Source: Actinospica acidithermotolerans (lineage in GTDB: Bacteria > Actinomycetota > Actinomycetes > Streptomycetales > Catenulisporaceae). From it: a stretch of 60,099 nucleotides of DNA. Below are positions 18,388 through 27,384 of this stretch, piece by piece. The notes under the pieces were generated by a model that had not been told where the DNA came from, did no database searches, and saw nothing but the letters and a program-made list of their open reading frames with translations. Both the position numbers and the translations under genes were made by a program. The first letter of the stretch is position 1; each line of letters opens with the position of its first letter. The DNA is taken from contig NZ_JAGSOH010000034.1 in NCBI RefSeq assembly GCF_018139625.1, forward strand, positions 1 through 60,099, written 5' to 3'.

Positions 18388-19200
18388 ATGGACAGCGGCT
18401 CGCTGCTGCTGGCGGTCCCCGTGGCCGTGGCGGCGGGCGCGATCTCCTTCGCCTCGCCCTGCGTGCTGCCGCTGGTCCCCGGCTACCTGTCCTACGTCAC
18501 CGGCATGTCCGCGGTGGACGCGCAGGACCGGGCCGGCGCGGGCGCGGCCGCGCCGGACGAGACGGAGGGCGCGGACGGCCGGCCGGCCCGCCGCTTCCGC
18601 TTCGGCGCCCGGCACCGCACGCTGCTCGGCGCGTTCCTGTTCGTGCTCGGATTCTCCACGGTCTTCGTCACCGCCGGCTACGCCTTCGGCGACTGGGGCG
18701 AGTCGCTGATCGCGCACCAGCGCGGGCTCGACATCGCGTTCGGCCTGGTGATGATCCTGATGGGCGTGTTCTTCGCCGGGCTGATCCCGGACCGGTGGAG
18801 CGGCTGGATGCAGCGGGACGTGCGCTTCCACTACCGGCCGGCGATGGGCCTGCTCGGCGCACCGCTGCTCGGCCTGGTGTTCGGCATCGGCTGGACGCCC
18901 TGCCTCGGCCCGACGCTGACCGCCGTGCAGAGCCTCGCGTTCACCCAGGGCACCGCCGGCCGCGGCGCCCTGCTGTCCGCGTTCTACTGCCTCGGCCTCG
19001 GCGTGCCGTTCCTGGCCGCGGCGCTGGCCTTCGGCTGGGCGATGCGCGCGATCGGCTGGATCAAGCGGCACTACGCGCTGGTGACCCGGCTCGGCGGCGC
19101 GATGATCGGACTGGTCGGCATCGCCCTGGTCTCCGGGTTCTGGGAACACCTGATCACGCAGATGCAGTCATGGATCTCGGGCACGACGCTGCCCCTGTAG
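18388..19200 (+). CDS. ccdA: CcdA, thiol-disulfide transmembrane electron carrier
   Basis: 270 residues, about six membrane helices. The paired cysteines that carry electrons across the membrane are in SFASPCVLPLVPGYLS (helix 1) and GIGWTPCLGPTL (helix 4). Passes reducing power from cytoplasmic thioredoxin to the ResA lipoprotein. ATG 18388 is used; TTG 18370, directly after the resA stop, is an alternative. A charged loop of about 35 residues separates helices 1 and 2. Confidence 0.95.
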   Translation: MDSGSLLLAVPVAVAAGAISFASPCVLPLVPGYLSYVTGMSAVDAQDRAGAGAAAPDETEGADGRPARRFRFGARHRTLLGAFLFVLGFSTVFVTAGYAFGDWGESLIAHQRGLDIAFGLVMILMGVFFAGLIPDRWSGWMQRDVRFHYRPAMGLLGAPLLGLVFGIGWTPCLGPTLTAVQSLAFTQGTAGRGALLSAFYCLGLGVPFLAAALAFGWAMRAIGWIKRHYALVTRLGGAMIGLVGIALVSGFWEHLITQMQSWISGTTLPL

Positions 19201-19242
19201 ACCGTACGCGGGGACGACGTACACAACGAAGGATTAGTCCAG

Positions 19243-20988
19243 GTGAGTGAGCAGACGCAGGACACCGTCGGAACGGCTCCGGCCGCCGACGCCGACCCGC
19301 CCGAGCCCGTCGAGCAGGAGCGCCTGACCGAGGACGCGGTCGAGGCGGCGGCGGCCGAGCGGGCCGAGAAGCTGTCCACCGCGCCGAGGACGGACGACGG
19401 GATAGCGGTCCCCTCGCTCGGCGCCCTCGGCATGCTGCGCTGGACCTGGCGGCAGCTGACCTCGATGCGCATCGCGCTCGTGCTGCTGTTCATGCTCTCG
19501 CTGGCCGCGATCCCCGGCTCGATCCTGCCGCAGAACTCGATCGACCCGTCGAAGGTGACCACCTTCTACCAGTCGCACACGAAGTGGGCGCCGATCCTCA
19601 ACGACCTGCGGCTGTTCGACGTCTTCGAGTCGCCCTGGTTCGGCGCGATCTACGGTCTGCTGTTCATCTCGCTGATCGGCTGCATCGTGCCGCGCTCCTG
19701 GGCGCACTTCAAGGCGATGCGGGCTAATCCGCCGGCCGCCCCGCGCAACCTCAAGCGGCTGCCGGTGCACGCCTCCTTCAGCACCACCGCCGAAGCCGAC
19801 GAGGTGCTCAAGCTCGCGGCCAAGCGGCTCAGGGGACGCCGGTTCAAGACCGTGCGCGGCGAGGACAGGGCAGGCGGCTGGGTCTCCTCCGAGAAGGGCT
19901 TCCTGCGCGAGACCGGCAACCTGCTCTTCCACCTCTCGCTGATCGGCATCCTGATCGGCATCGCGATCGGCCACTTCCTGGGCTACAAGGGCGCGGTGCT
20001 GGTCACCGAGGGCACCGGCTTCTCGGACACGGTCACCAGCTACGACAGCCTCACCCTCGGCCCGTGGGTCGGCGCGCAGGACCTGCCGGACTTCAGCTTC
20101 ACGCTGAACAAGTTCTCCGCCACCTACCAGGAGAGCGGCGACCAGTTCGCCCAGCCGCGCACCTTCGACGCCTACGTCAGCTTCAAGTCCTCGCCCTCGG
20201 CGAAGGCCAGGAACGAGGACGTGCAGGTCAACTCGCCGATGACGATCAACGGCACGAACGTCTTCCTGGAGGGCCACGGCTACTCGCCGGTCGTCGAGGT
20301 CAAGAACGGCAAGGGGGACGTGCTGTTCGACGGCCCGGTGACCTTCCTCGGCCAGGACGAGTACTTCGACTCCTCCGGCGCGATCAAGGCACCGAGCAAC
20401 GTGAAGAACGGCACGGACCTCGGCTTCCAGGGCTGGTTCCTGCCGACCGCGTACATCTCCTCCGGCGCGATGCCCGCCTCGATCTTCCCGGCGGCGCAGA
20501 ACCCGATGCTGATCCTCTCGGCGTACTCGGGCAACCTGAACATGAACGGCGGCGAGGACCAGAGCGTCTACAGCCTCGACACGACCGACATGAAGCAGCT
20601 GAACGTGAAGTCCAAGAGCGCCAGCGCCTCTGCGGGCAACGCGCTCGAACTGAAGGTGGGCCAGACCGCGACGCTGCCGAACGAGCTCGGCTCGATCACG
20701 TTCGTCGGCGTCAAGCAGTGGGCCCAGTTCAACATCGCCTACGACCCGGGTCAGAAGGTCGTGCTCCCCTCGGCGGTCCTGGCCGTGCTCGGCCTGATCG
20801 GCTCGCTGGGCCTGCGCCGCCGCCGGATCTGGGTGCGGGTCACCGAGCAGGCGGACGGCACCCGCCTGGTCGAGGTGGCGGGCCTGGCCCGCACCGAGGG
20901 CGCCACGCCCACGGCCGAAGTGACCCAAACCGCGCAAAGCCTGGCCGCGGCCGTGCGGCAGCCCGTCCCCGATGGAGCCCCCGCGTGA
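19243..20988 (+). CDS. resB: ResB/Ccs1 cytochrome c biogenesis protein
   Basis: 581 residues from GTG 19243. After an acidic N-terminal tail of about 65 residues come membrane helices (SMRIALVLLFMLSLAAIPGS; GAIYGLLFISLIGCIVPRSW; LLFHLSLIGILIGIAIGHFL), a large extracytoplasmic domain (about 260-495) and a last helix near 505-525. With CcsA it forms the system II synthase that exports haem and joins it to apocytochrome c. Its TGA overlaps the ccsA GTG. Confidence 0.95.
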   Translation: MSEQTQDTVGTAPAADADPPEPVEQERLTEDAVEAAAAERAEKLSTAPRTDDGIAVPSLGALGMLRWTWRQLTSMRIALVLLFMLSLAAIPGSILPQNSIDPSKVTTFYQSHTKWAPILNDLRLFDVFESPWFGAIYGLLFISLIGCIVPRSWAHFKAMRANPPAAPRNLKRLPVHASFSTTAEADEVLKLAAKRLRGRRFKTVRGEDRAGGWVSSEKGFLRETGNLLFHLSLIGILIGIAIGHFLGYKGAVLVTEGTGFSDTVTSYDSLTLGPWVGAQDLPDFSFTLNKFSATYQESGDQFAQPRTFDAYVSFKSSPSAKARNEDVQVNSPMTINGTNVFLEGHGYSPVVEVKNGKGDVLFDGPVTFLGQDEYFDSSGAIKAPSNVKNGTDLGFQGWFLPTAYISSGAMPASIFPAAQNPMLILSAYSGNLNMNGGEDQSVYSLDTTDMKQLNVKSKSASASAGNALELKVGQTATLPNELGSITFVGVKQWAQFNIAYDPGQKVVLPSAVLAVLGLIGSLGLRRRRIWVRVTEQADGTRLVEVAGLARTEGATPTAEVTQTAQSLAAAVRQPVPDGAPA

Positions 20989-22034
20989 GTATCAACGAGA
21001 ATTTCGCGCACTACAGCAATCTGTTCATCGCCCTCGCGCTGGTCGGGTACGCCGCGGCCTTCTTCGCCTATTGCGGCGAGTGGGCCTTCGGCACCAGCTC
21101 GCGCTTCGGCAAGAGCGTCGAGAAGGTCGGCACCGCGGCCGAGGGCGTGAAGCTCGGCAAGCAGGCCGCCGCCCCCAAGGTCGAGGCGGTCAACGCGGTC
21201 GACGGCGGCAACGGCGTGACGGTGCTCACCCGCGCCGTGGCCGAGGAGGAGGAGCCGACGATCGCCGGCGACAACCTCCGCGCCGAGATCGTCGGCCGGT
21301 TCGCCGTGATGGCGACCTTCATCGGCTTCGCATTCCACGCCGCCGGCGTGCTCTTCCGCGGCCTGGCCGCGCACCGCGTGCCGTGGGCGAACATGTACGA
21401 GTTCTCCTGCGCCGCCGCGCTCGCGATGAGCTTCGCCTACCTGGTGCTGCTCGTCCTGCGCAAGAAGGTGCGCTGGATGGGTCTGCCGGTCACCGGCATC
21501 GTGCTGCTGACCCTCGGCATCGCCTACACGCTGCTGTACACCGACGCCGAGGAGCTCGTCCCGGCGCTGCACTCGTACTGGCTGTACATCCACGTCACCG
21601 CGGCCGTGATAAGCACCGGCGCCTTCGGTGTGGCGACCGTGGCCACGATCCTCTACCTGCTCAAGTCGGCGAACGAGGAAGGCGGCCTGCGCCGCTTCAA
21701 CAGCACCTTCGACCGGCTGCCCTCCTCGGTCGCGCTGGACCGCACCGCGTACCGGGTGATCGCGTTCATCTTCCCGCTGTGGACCTTCGCGATCATGGCC
21801 GGCGCCGTCTGGGCGGAGAAGGCCTGGGGCCGCTACTGGGGCTGGGACCCCAAGGAGACCTGGTCGTTCATCGTCTGGGTGGTCTACGCCGCCTACCTGC
21901 ACGCGCGAGCCACGCACGGCTGGAAGGGCAAGGCTGCCGCGTACGTCGCACTGATCGCGTTCGCCTGCGTGCTGTTCAACTACTTCGGAGTGAACACCCT
22001 GCTCACGGGCAAGCACTCGTACGCGGGTCTGTAA
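20985..22034 (+). CDS. ccsA: CcsA/ResC cytochrome c-type biogenesis protein (haem handling)
   Basis: 349 residues from GTG 20985, set by the GTGA overlap with resB. About eight helices; the tryptophan-rich haem-binding motif WGRYWGWDPKETW (about 281-293) and flanking His residues identify the haem-handling family. A 55-residue charged insertion follows the first helix. Completes the four-gene system II set, which supplies the cytochrome c subunits of the quinol-oxidising part of the chain. Confidence 0.96.
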   Translation: MSINENFAHYSNLFIALALVGYAAAFFAYCGEWAFGTSSRFGKSVEKVGTAAEGVKLGKQAAAPKVEAVNAVDGGNGVTVLTRAVAEEEEPTIAGDNLRAEIVGRFAVMATFIGFAFHAAGVLFRGLAAHRVPWANMYEFSCAAALAMSFAYLVLLVLRKKVRWMGLPVTGIVLLTLGIAYTLLYTDAEELVPALHSYWLYIHVTAAVISTGAFGVATVATILYLLKSANEEGGLRRFNSTFDRLPSSVALDRTAYRVIAFIFPLWTFAIMAGAVWAEKAWGRYWGWDPKETWSFIVWVVYAAYLHARATHGWKGKAAAYVALIAFACVLFNYFGVNTLLTGKHSYAGL

Positions 22035-22094
22035 CAGCCAAGCGACAGATAACGAAACGGGCAACCAACGGCCCGGGGTGCTCGTCCTTCGACT

Positions 22095-22108
22095 AGACAA
22101 CCGTGTCT
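22095..22108. promoter_or_regulatory. Small palindrome upstream of the LCP gene
   Basis: AGACA-ACCG-TGTCT, perfect 5-bp arms, 20 bp before the start and just 5' of the GGAAGG ribosome binding site. Possible operator; no regulator is identified. Confidence 0.3.
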
Positions 22109-22127
22109 GGGAAGGGCGAGCACCACC

Positions 22128-23987
22128 ATGAGCTACGACGACGACTACTTCGACCAGCAGCCCCCGCGGCGCGGTTACGGTAGCGGCCGTCCGGAGCAGG
22201 TCGGCGCTCCGTACTCCCGCAACGATCCGTACCGGCCGCCGGCCTTCGACGAGTCCGCGGCCGACCCGTGGAGCCCGGGCGCGTCGGTTCCGGCGCAGAC
22301 CGCCGCGTTCGCGGCCGGCCCGGCCGGCGCGACCGCCGTCCACGAGGCGGTCGGTGCCCAGGCGGCCGAGGGCACCGTCAATCCGGACCTCGACCTCGAC
22401 GAGGTGGACCCCAAGGGGCGCAGCCGGCTGAACGCGAAGCGCCGGCGCGGCGCGAGGTCCGGTTCCGGCCGCAAGAAGAAAGTGCTGAAGTACACCGCAC
22501 TGGGGACCGCGGGCGTGGTGGCCGCGGTCGTCGGGGTCGGCGTCTACGTCGTCGCCCACCTGGACAGCAACATCAAGCACACCTCCCTGCTGCCCACGGG
22601 GGTCACCCAGCAGGCCGAGGTGCCGGACAAGTTCGGCAACACGGCCATGAACATCCTGCTCATCGGCACCGACGCGCGGGTCTCCGCGGCCGACTGCAAG
22701 CTCGGCGGCGACTGTTCCTCGGGCGGCAGCGGCAACTCGGACGTGCTCATGGTGATCCACCTCTCGGCCGACCGCACCAACGCGACGATCATGTCCATAC
22801 CCCGGGACACCGAGACCACGATCCCGGACTGCGGTTCCAACTCCTCGTACTACGGCATGATCAACTCCTCGCTGGCCTACGGCGCCTCCTGCACCGTCGC
22901 GACCGTGCACCAGCTCACCGGCCTGACGATCGACCACTACATGGAGGTCGACTTCTCCGGCGTAGTCACCATGTCGGACGCGCTCGGCGGCGTGCCGGTC
23001 TGCGTGACCAACAGCATGTACGACAAGGACTCCGGCCTGCGGCTGAGCGCCGGAACCACGACCATCGAGGGCAAGCAGGCGCTCGAGTTCGTGCGCACCC
23101 GGCACGGCTTCTACGACGGCTCCGACCTGGGCCGCGAGAAGGCCCAGCACATCTTCCTGTCGAACATGATCAGGCAGATCCGCTCGGAGGCCTCGTTCAC
23201 CGACCTGGCGAACCTCTACTCGATCGCCGACGCGGCCACGAAGTCCCTGCAGGTGGACGACGGCCTGGCCGGCGTGACCAACCTGGTCGGGCTGTTCGAC
23301 ACGATGAACAAGGTGCCGACCAACCGGGTCACCTTCGTGACGATGCCCTGGGAGCTCGATCCGAACAACACCAACCGGGTGATCTGGAACGAGACCGAGG
23401 CCAAGCAGATGTTCGCGAACATCAAGAACGACGTGGCCTACTCCTCGTCCTCGACCAAGACCTCCTCCAGCTCGTCGAAGAGCGAGTCGGACAGCATCGC
23501 CAGCGTGGCCACGGCCGAGGCCGCCGCGTATACGACGGGCTCCGTCGAGCAGGCCTCCAGCGTGGTCACCTCCCAGGTCCACGCGCAGGTCCTCAACGGC
23601 ACCGGGGTCTCCGGCCGCGCCTCGACGGTCGCGCAGGCCCTGGTCTCCAGCGGCTTCACCTCGTCCGACATCGGGACCGGCAACGCGAGCACCGCCTCCA
23701 AGACGGTCGTCTACTACCCCTCGGGCCGCTCCGACTCGGCCTCGGCGGTGGCGAACGCGCTGGGCATCCCGAGCTCGCAGGTCGAGGAGTCCTCGAACTA
23801 CTCCGAGGTGACGGTCGTCGTCGGCACGGACTGGACGAGCGGCACGACGTACTCCTCGGCCGGCTCGTCCTCGTCCCCGAGCACCTCGGGGACGACCGCG
23901 GCGACGGCACCGAGCTCGTCCTCCCAGCTGAACGCGTCGACGACCGGGCAGTGCGTGCAGGTCGCCTCGGGCGACATCGTGGGCTGA
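22128..23987 (+). CDS. LytR-CpsA-Psr (LCP) family cell-wall ligase
   Basis: 619 residues. An acidic/Pro-rich cytoplasmic N-terminus with a basic stretch (about 1-120) leads to one membrane helix (about 122-145). The extracytoplasmic LCP domain starts at MNILLIGTDAR (about 174) and includes SDVLMVIHLSADR, IPRDTE and VRTRHGFYDGSDLGR with the Arg/Asp residues that bind polyprenyl pyrophosphate. A Ser-rich linker precedes a LytR_C domain (about 485-570). Such enzymes attach teichoic acid or polysaccharide to peptidoglycan. Confidence 0.95.
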   Translation: MSYDDDYFDQQPPRRGYGSGRPEQVGAPYSRNDPYRPPAFDESAADPWSPGASVPAQTAAFAAGPAGATAVHEAVGAQAAEGTVNPDLDLDEVDPKGRSRLNAKRRRGARSGSGRKKKVLKYTALGTAGVVAAVVGVGVYVVAHLDSNIKHTSLLPTGVTQQAEVPDKFGNTAMNILLIGTDARVSAADCKLGGDCSSGGSGNSDVLMVIHLSADRTNATIMSIPRDTETTIPDCGSNSSYYGMINSSLAYGASCTVATVHQLTGLTIDHYMEVDFSGVVTMSDALGGVPVCVTNSMYDKDSGLRLSAGTTTIEGKQALEFVRTRHGFYDGSDLGREKAQHIFLSNMIRQIRSEASFTDLANLYSIADAATKSLQVDDGLAGVTNLVGLFDTMNKVPTNRVTFVTMPWELDPNNTNRVIWNETEAKQMFANIKNDVAYSSSSTKTSSSSSKSESDSIASVATAEAAAYTTGSVEQASSVVTSQVHAQVLNGTGVSGRASTVAQALVSSGFTSSDIGTGNASTASKTVVYYPSGRSDSASAVANALGIPSSQVEESSNYSEVTVVVGTDWTSGTTYSSAGSSSSPSTSGTTAATAPSSSSQLNASTTGQCVQVASGDIVG

Positions 23988-23994
23988 ATGGGAA

Positions 23995-24027
23995 GGCCAT
24001 GGCGTCGATAGCATCGACGCCATGGCC
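23995..24027. promoter_or_regulatory. 15-bp perfect inverted repeat with embedded promoter and start codon
   Basis: Arms 23995-24009 and 24013-24027 are exactly complementary around the loop AGC. TAGCAT (24009-24014) is a TANNNT -10 element 7 bases before the ATG at 24022, which is inside the right arm. The repeat begins 7 bases after the LCP stop, so as RNA it could also end the LCP transcript, although there is no T run. Confidence 0.7.
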
Positions 24028-25110
24028 GACTCACGCCCGCACGTCCTGCTCAGCTTCGCCGCGTCCCTCGACGGCTTCCTCGACGACGCCTCGCCGAACC
24101 GGCTGCTCCTGTCGAACGCCGCCGACTTCGACCGCGTCGACGCGGCACGCGCCGAGAGCGACGCGATCCTGGTCGGTGCCGGCACGATCCGCGCGGACAA
24201 CCCGCGGCTTCTCGTCCGTTCGGCCGAACGGCGGGCCGAACGTACCTCGCTCGGTCTAGCGCCGAGCCCGCTGCGCGTCGTGCTCGGCGGCTCGCGCGGC
24301 ATCGACCCGGCCGCCGCGGTGCTGACCGAGCCCGGCGCCGAGACGGTCGTGTACGAGGGCCGCCGCTCGCTTCCCGACGTGCTCGGCGACCTGGCGGAGC
24401 GCGGCGTGCGCAGGCTGATGGTCGAGGGCGGCTCGGCGGTTCTGACGGAGTTTCTGGCGGCGGACCTCGCCGACGAGATCCAGGTGGCCCACGCGCCCTT
24501 CCTCATCGGCGACGCCGCGGCGCCGCGCGCCTTCGGCCTGCCGGGCCCGGCGGGCTTCCCGCAGTCACCGGAACGGCGGATGCTGCTGGCCGAGTACCGC
24601 TCTCTGGGGGACGTGCTCTACGCGCGGTACCTCGTTCAGAGGAATGATTCGGATGAGGAGCTGCTCGGGTTGACGATCGAACTCTCCCGGTCCTGCCCGC
24701 CGGTGCTCAATGCGTACGCCGTCGGGGCGATCATCGTGGCCGAGGATGGCACGATCCTGAGTACCGGCTATTCGCGCGAACCGCTGTACGGGCTCGGCGA
24801 CCCGTCGAAGAACCACGCCGAGGAGGTCGCGATCGCGAAGCTCGACCCGGCCGACCCGCGGCTGCGCTCGGCGACGATCTACACCTCCCTGGAGCCCTGC
24901 TCGCCGCGCGCCTCGCGCCCGCTGAGCTGCACCGATCACATCCTCGCCGCCGGCATCCCGCGGGTCGTGCTGGCGTATCGGGAGCCCGCGCTGCTCGCAG
25001 TGTGCGACGGCGCCGAGCGGCTGCGGGCGGCCGGGGTCGAGGTGGTCGAGCTGCCCGCGCTGGCGCCTGCCGTGCGCGAGGTGAACCGCAAGGTGCTCGC
25101 CCGGGGCTGA
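24022..25110 (+). CDS. RibD-like protein with reductase-deaminase domain order
   Basis: 362 residues. N-terminal half (about 1-205) is a RibD_C/DHFR-like reductase: LLSFAASLDGFLDD, LVGAGTIRADNPRLLVRS and LMVEGGSAVLTEFL. C-terminal half (about 210-360) is a cytidine-deaminase-like domain with zinc motifs NHAEE and LEPC...C in which the Cys spacing is nine residues (RibD usually eight, PC-x8-C with GRTPP). Classical RibD is deaminase then reductase, so this is a reversed order. It may catalyse both riboflavin steps or act on another pyrimidine. No other riboflavin gene is nearby. Confidence 0.85.
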   Translation: MADSRPHVLLSFAASLDGFLDDASPNRLLLSNAADFDRVDAARAESDAILVGAGTIRADNPRLLVRSAERRAERTSLGLAPSPLRVVLGGSRGIDPAAAVLTEPGAETVVYEGRRSLPDVLGDLAERGVRRLMVEGGSAVLTEFLAADLADEIQVAHAPFLIGDAAAPRAFGLPGPAGFPQSPERRMLLAEYRSLGDVLYARYLVQRNDSDEELLGLTIELSRSCPPVLNAYAVGAIIVAEDGTILSTGYSREPLYGLGDPSKNHAEEVAIAKLDPADPRLRSATIYTSLEPCSPRASRPLSCTDHILAAGIPRVVLAYREPALLAVCDGAERLRAAGVEVVELPALAPAVREVNRKVLARG

Positions 25111-25229
25111 AGCATCGATATCGCTTCGATAAATACGACTAATCACCTGATTGGCAGGATTCGGGCACGTCGCAGAGGGCTACTACTTACGAAAGAGAGC
25201 GCACCCTTCTTCGACGTGGGGAGTCGGCA

Positions 25230-25892
25230 GTGTCCGTATCCGCGTTCCGCCGTTCCATACCCCTTCTCGCCGCGGGCTCCGCGGTGGCCGCCGTCGCGGT
25301 CACCGCCGCCCTGACGCCTCGTGACCCGGCCTCGGCCTCCCCGGCCGCCGCGACGTCCATCGCCGCGGCCCATACCGTGACCGACGCGAAGCCCCTGCTC
25401 GGCGCCGAGCTCGCTGCCTCCGCCCGGAAGGCCGTGGCCTCCGAGCAGGCTGCGGCGGCGGCCGCGAAGGCCAAGGCCGCGGCAGCCGCGCGGGCCGCGT
25501 ACGAGAACTCGGCCGCCGGAAAGACCGCCGCGCTGCGCGCCGCGGGCGTGCCCTGCGACATCTACGCGGTCGCCTGCGTCTCGCTCTCCAAGCAGGAAGC
25601 CTGGCTGATGCGCGGTGGCAAGGTGGTCTACGGCCCGGTCAGAGTCGCCACCGGCCGGGCCGGCCTGCCGACGCCGGCCGGCGACTTCCATGTCTTCTAC
25701 AAGGTCGTCAACGGCTGGTCCAACACGTACGACGCGCCGATGCCGTACAGCGTGTACTTCTACCGCGGCGACGCGTTCCACGAGGATCCCGTCACCGTCC
25801 GGTCGCACGGCTGCATACATCTGTCGCTGCACAACGCGGAGTACTTCTACCGTTTCCTCGGCTACGGCGACCTGGTCGAGATACGCGACTAG
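25230..25892 (+). CDS. Secreted L,D-transpeptidase (YkuD domain)
   Basis: 220 residues from GTG 25230, preceded by GGGGAG. Sec signal peptide (about 1-40), an Ala/Lys-rich probable coiled coil (about 65-105), then a YkuD domain with catalytic motif SHGCIHL (Cys195, His193) and upstream TPAGDFHVFYK. Makes 3-3 peptidoglycan cross-links or anchors proteins to the wall. The coiled coil may span the periplasm-like space. The 119-bp upstream gap includes an ATCGA/TCGAT inverted repeat. Confidence 0.94.
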   Translation: MSVSAFRRSIPLLAAGSAVAAVAVTAALTPRDPASASPAAATSIAAAHTVTDAKPLLGAELAASARKAVASEQAAAAAAKAKAAAAARAAYENSAAGKTAALRAAGVPCDIYAVACVSLSKQEAWLMRGGKVVYGPVRVATGRAGLPTPAGDFHVFYKVVNGWSNTYDAPMPYSVYFYRGDAFHEDPVTVRSHGCIHLSLHNAEYFYRFLGYGDLVEIRD

Positions 25893-25914
25893 CCCGTACC
25901 CGATACTTGTAGGC

Positions 25915-27384
25915 ATGGCCTACGAAGATCTCCGGTCCTTCCTCAAAGCCCTCGAGAAGGAGGGCGAGCTGCGCCGCGTGAGCGTCGAGGTGGACCCCTA
26001 CCTCGAGGTCGGGGAGATCACCGACCGGGTGCAGAAGACCCGGGTGAACGGCGTGCCCGGGCCCGCCCTGCTGTTCGAGAACGTCAAGGGCTCGAAGCTG
26101 CCGCTCGCCATGAACGTGTTCGGCAGCGAGCGGCGGCTGTGCATGGCGCTCGGCCTGGACAGTCTGGATGAGATCGGCGAGCGGATCGCCGGGCTGCTCA
26201 GGCCCGAGCTGCCGCACGGCCTGTCCGGCTTCAAGGACGCGCTCGGCAAGGCGGCGCAGCTGCGGTCCGTGCCGCCGAAGCGGGTGAAGGGCGGCGCGCC
26301 GTGCCAGGAGGTCGTGCTGACCGGCGACGCCGTGAACCTCGACCTGCTCCCGGCGCTGCACACCTGGCCGCAGGACGGCGGCTCCTTCTTCAACCTGGGC
26401 CTGACGCACACCAAGCACCCCGAGACCGGCCTGCGAAACCTGGGCCTCTACCGTCTTCAGCGGCACGACGAGCGCACCATCGCCATGCACTGGCAGATCC
26501 ACAAGGACTCGACGAACCACTACGCCGTCGCGCAGCGCCGCGGCGAGCGGCTGCCGGTCGCGATCGCATTCGGCTGCCCGCCGGTGGTGAGCTACGCGGC
26601 CACCGCGCCGCTGCCCGCCGACATCGACGAGTACCTGTTCGCCGGGTTCATCCAGCGCGAGCGGGTGGAGCTCGTCGACTGCAAGAGCGTCCCGCTGCAG
26701 GTCCCGGCGAACTGCGAGGTCGTCCTCGAGGGGTGGCTCGAGCCCGGCGTGATGCGGCCGGAGGGCCCCTTCGGCGACCACACCGGCTTCTACACGCCGG
26801 TCGAGCCGTTCCCCGCGCTCACGGTCACCACGATGACCATGCGCAAGAACGCCATGTTCCAGTCCATCGTTGTCGGGCGGCCGCCCACCGAGGACGGACC
26901 GCTCGGCAAGGCCACCGAGCGCTTCTTCCTGCCGCTGCTCAAGATGATCATCCCGGACATCGTGGACTACGACCTGCCGGAGACCGGCGGCTTCCACAAC
27001 TGCGCGATCGTGTCCATCGACAAGCGCTTCCCCAAGCACGCGCAGAAGGTGATGCACGCGATCTGGGGCGCCGGCCTGATGTCGCTGACCAAGCTGATCG
27101 TGGTGGTGGACTCGGACTGCGACGTGCACGACTACGCCGAGGTGTCCTGGCGGGCCTTCGGCAACGTCGACTACGCCCGCGACCTGCTGCTCACCGAGGG
27201 CGCCGTGGACCACCTGGACCACGCCTCGTACCAGCAGTTCTGGGGTGGCAAGCTGGGCGTGGACGCGACCAGGAAGCTGCCCGAGGAGGGCTACACCCGC
27301 AACGGCGGCTGGCCGGAGATGATCGTCTCCGACCCGGCCACGGCCGCGAAGGTGGACCGGCGCTGGAAGGAGTACGGACTGTGA
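25915..27384 (+). CDS. ubiD: UbiD-family decarboxylase of the futalosine menaquinone pathway
   Basis: 489 residues. prFMN-dependent decarboxylase, expected to act on prenylated 1,4-dihydroxy-6-naphthoate. Family motifs: VNGVPGPALLFENVKGSKLP, STNHYAVAQRRGERLPVAI and EGWLEPGVMRPEGPFGDHTG, which holds catalytic acidic residues. ubiX, supplying prenylated FMN, lies two genes downstream and mqnP between them; all three overlap by GTGA. ATG 25915 follows the transpeptidase by 22 bp and a GATACT -10-like hexamer. Confidence 0.95.
   Translation: MAYEDLRSFLKALEKEGELRRVSVEVDPYLEVGEITDRVQKTRVNGVPGPALLFENVKGSKLPLAMNVFGSERRLCMALGLDSLDEIGERIAGLLRPELPHGLSGFKDALGKAAQLRSVPPKRVKGGAPCQEVVLTGDAVNLDLLPALHTWPQDGGSFFNLGLTHTKHPETGLRNLGLYRLQRHDERTIAMHWQIHKDSTNHYAVAQRRGERLPVAIAFGCPPVVSYAATAPLPADIDEYLFAGFIQRERVELVDCKSVPLQVPANCEVVLEGWLEPGVMRPEGPFGDHTGFYTPVEPFPALTVTTMTMRKNAMFQSIVVGRPPTEDGPLGKATERFFLPLLKMIIPDIVDYDLPETGGFHNCAIVSIDKRFPKHAQKVMHAIWGAGLMSLTKLIVVVDSDCDVHDYAEVSWRAFGNVDYARDLLLTEGAVDHLDHASYQQFWGGKLGVDATRKLPEEGYTRNGGWPEMIVSDPATAAKVDRRWKEYGL

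Noticed and set aside
20751-24506. 1251-codon minus-strand ORF over ccsA, the LCP gene and the ribD-like gene
   Set aside because: Long open frames arise by GC bias at third positions; it crosses three well-supported plus-strand genes and lacks any motif.
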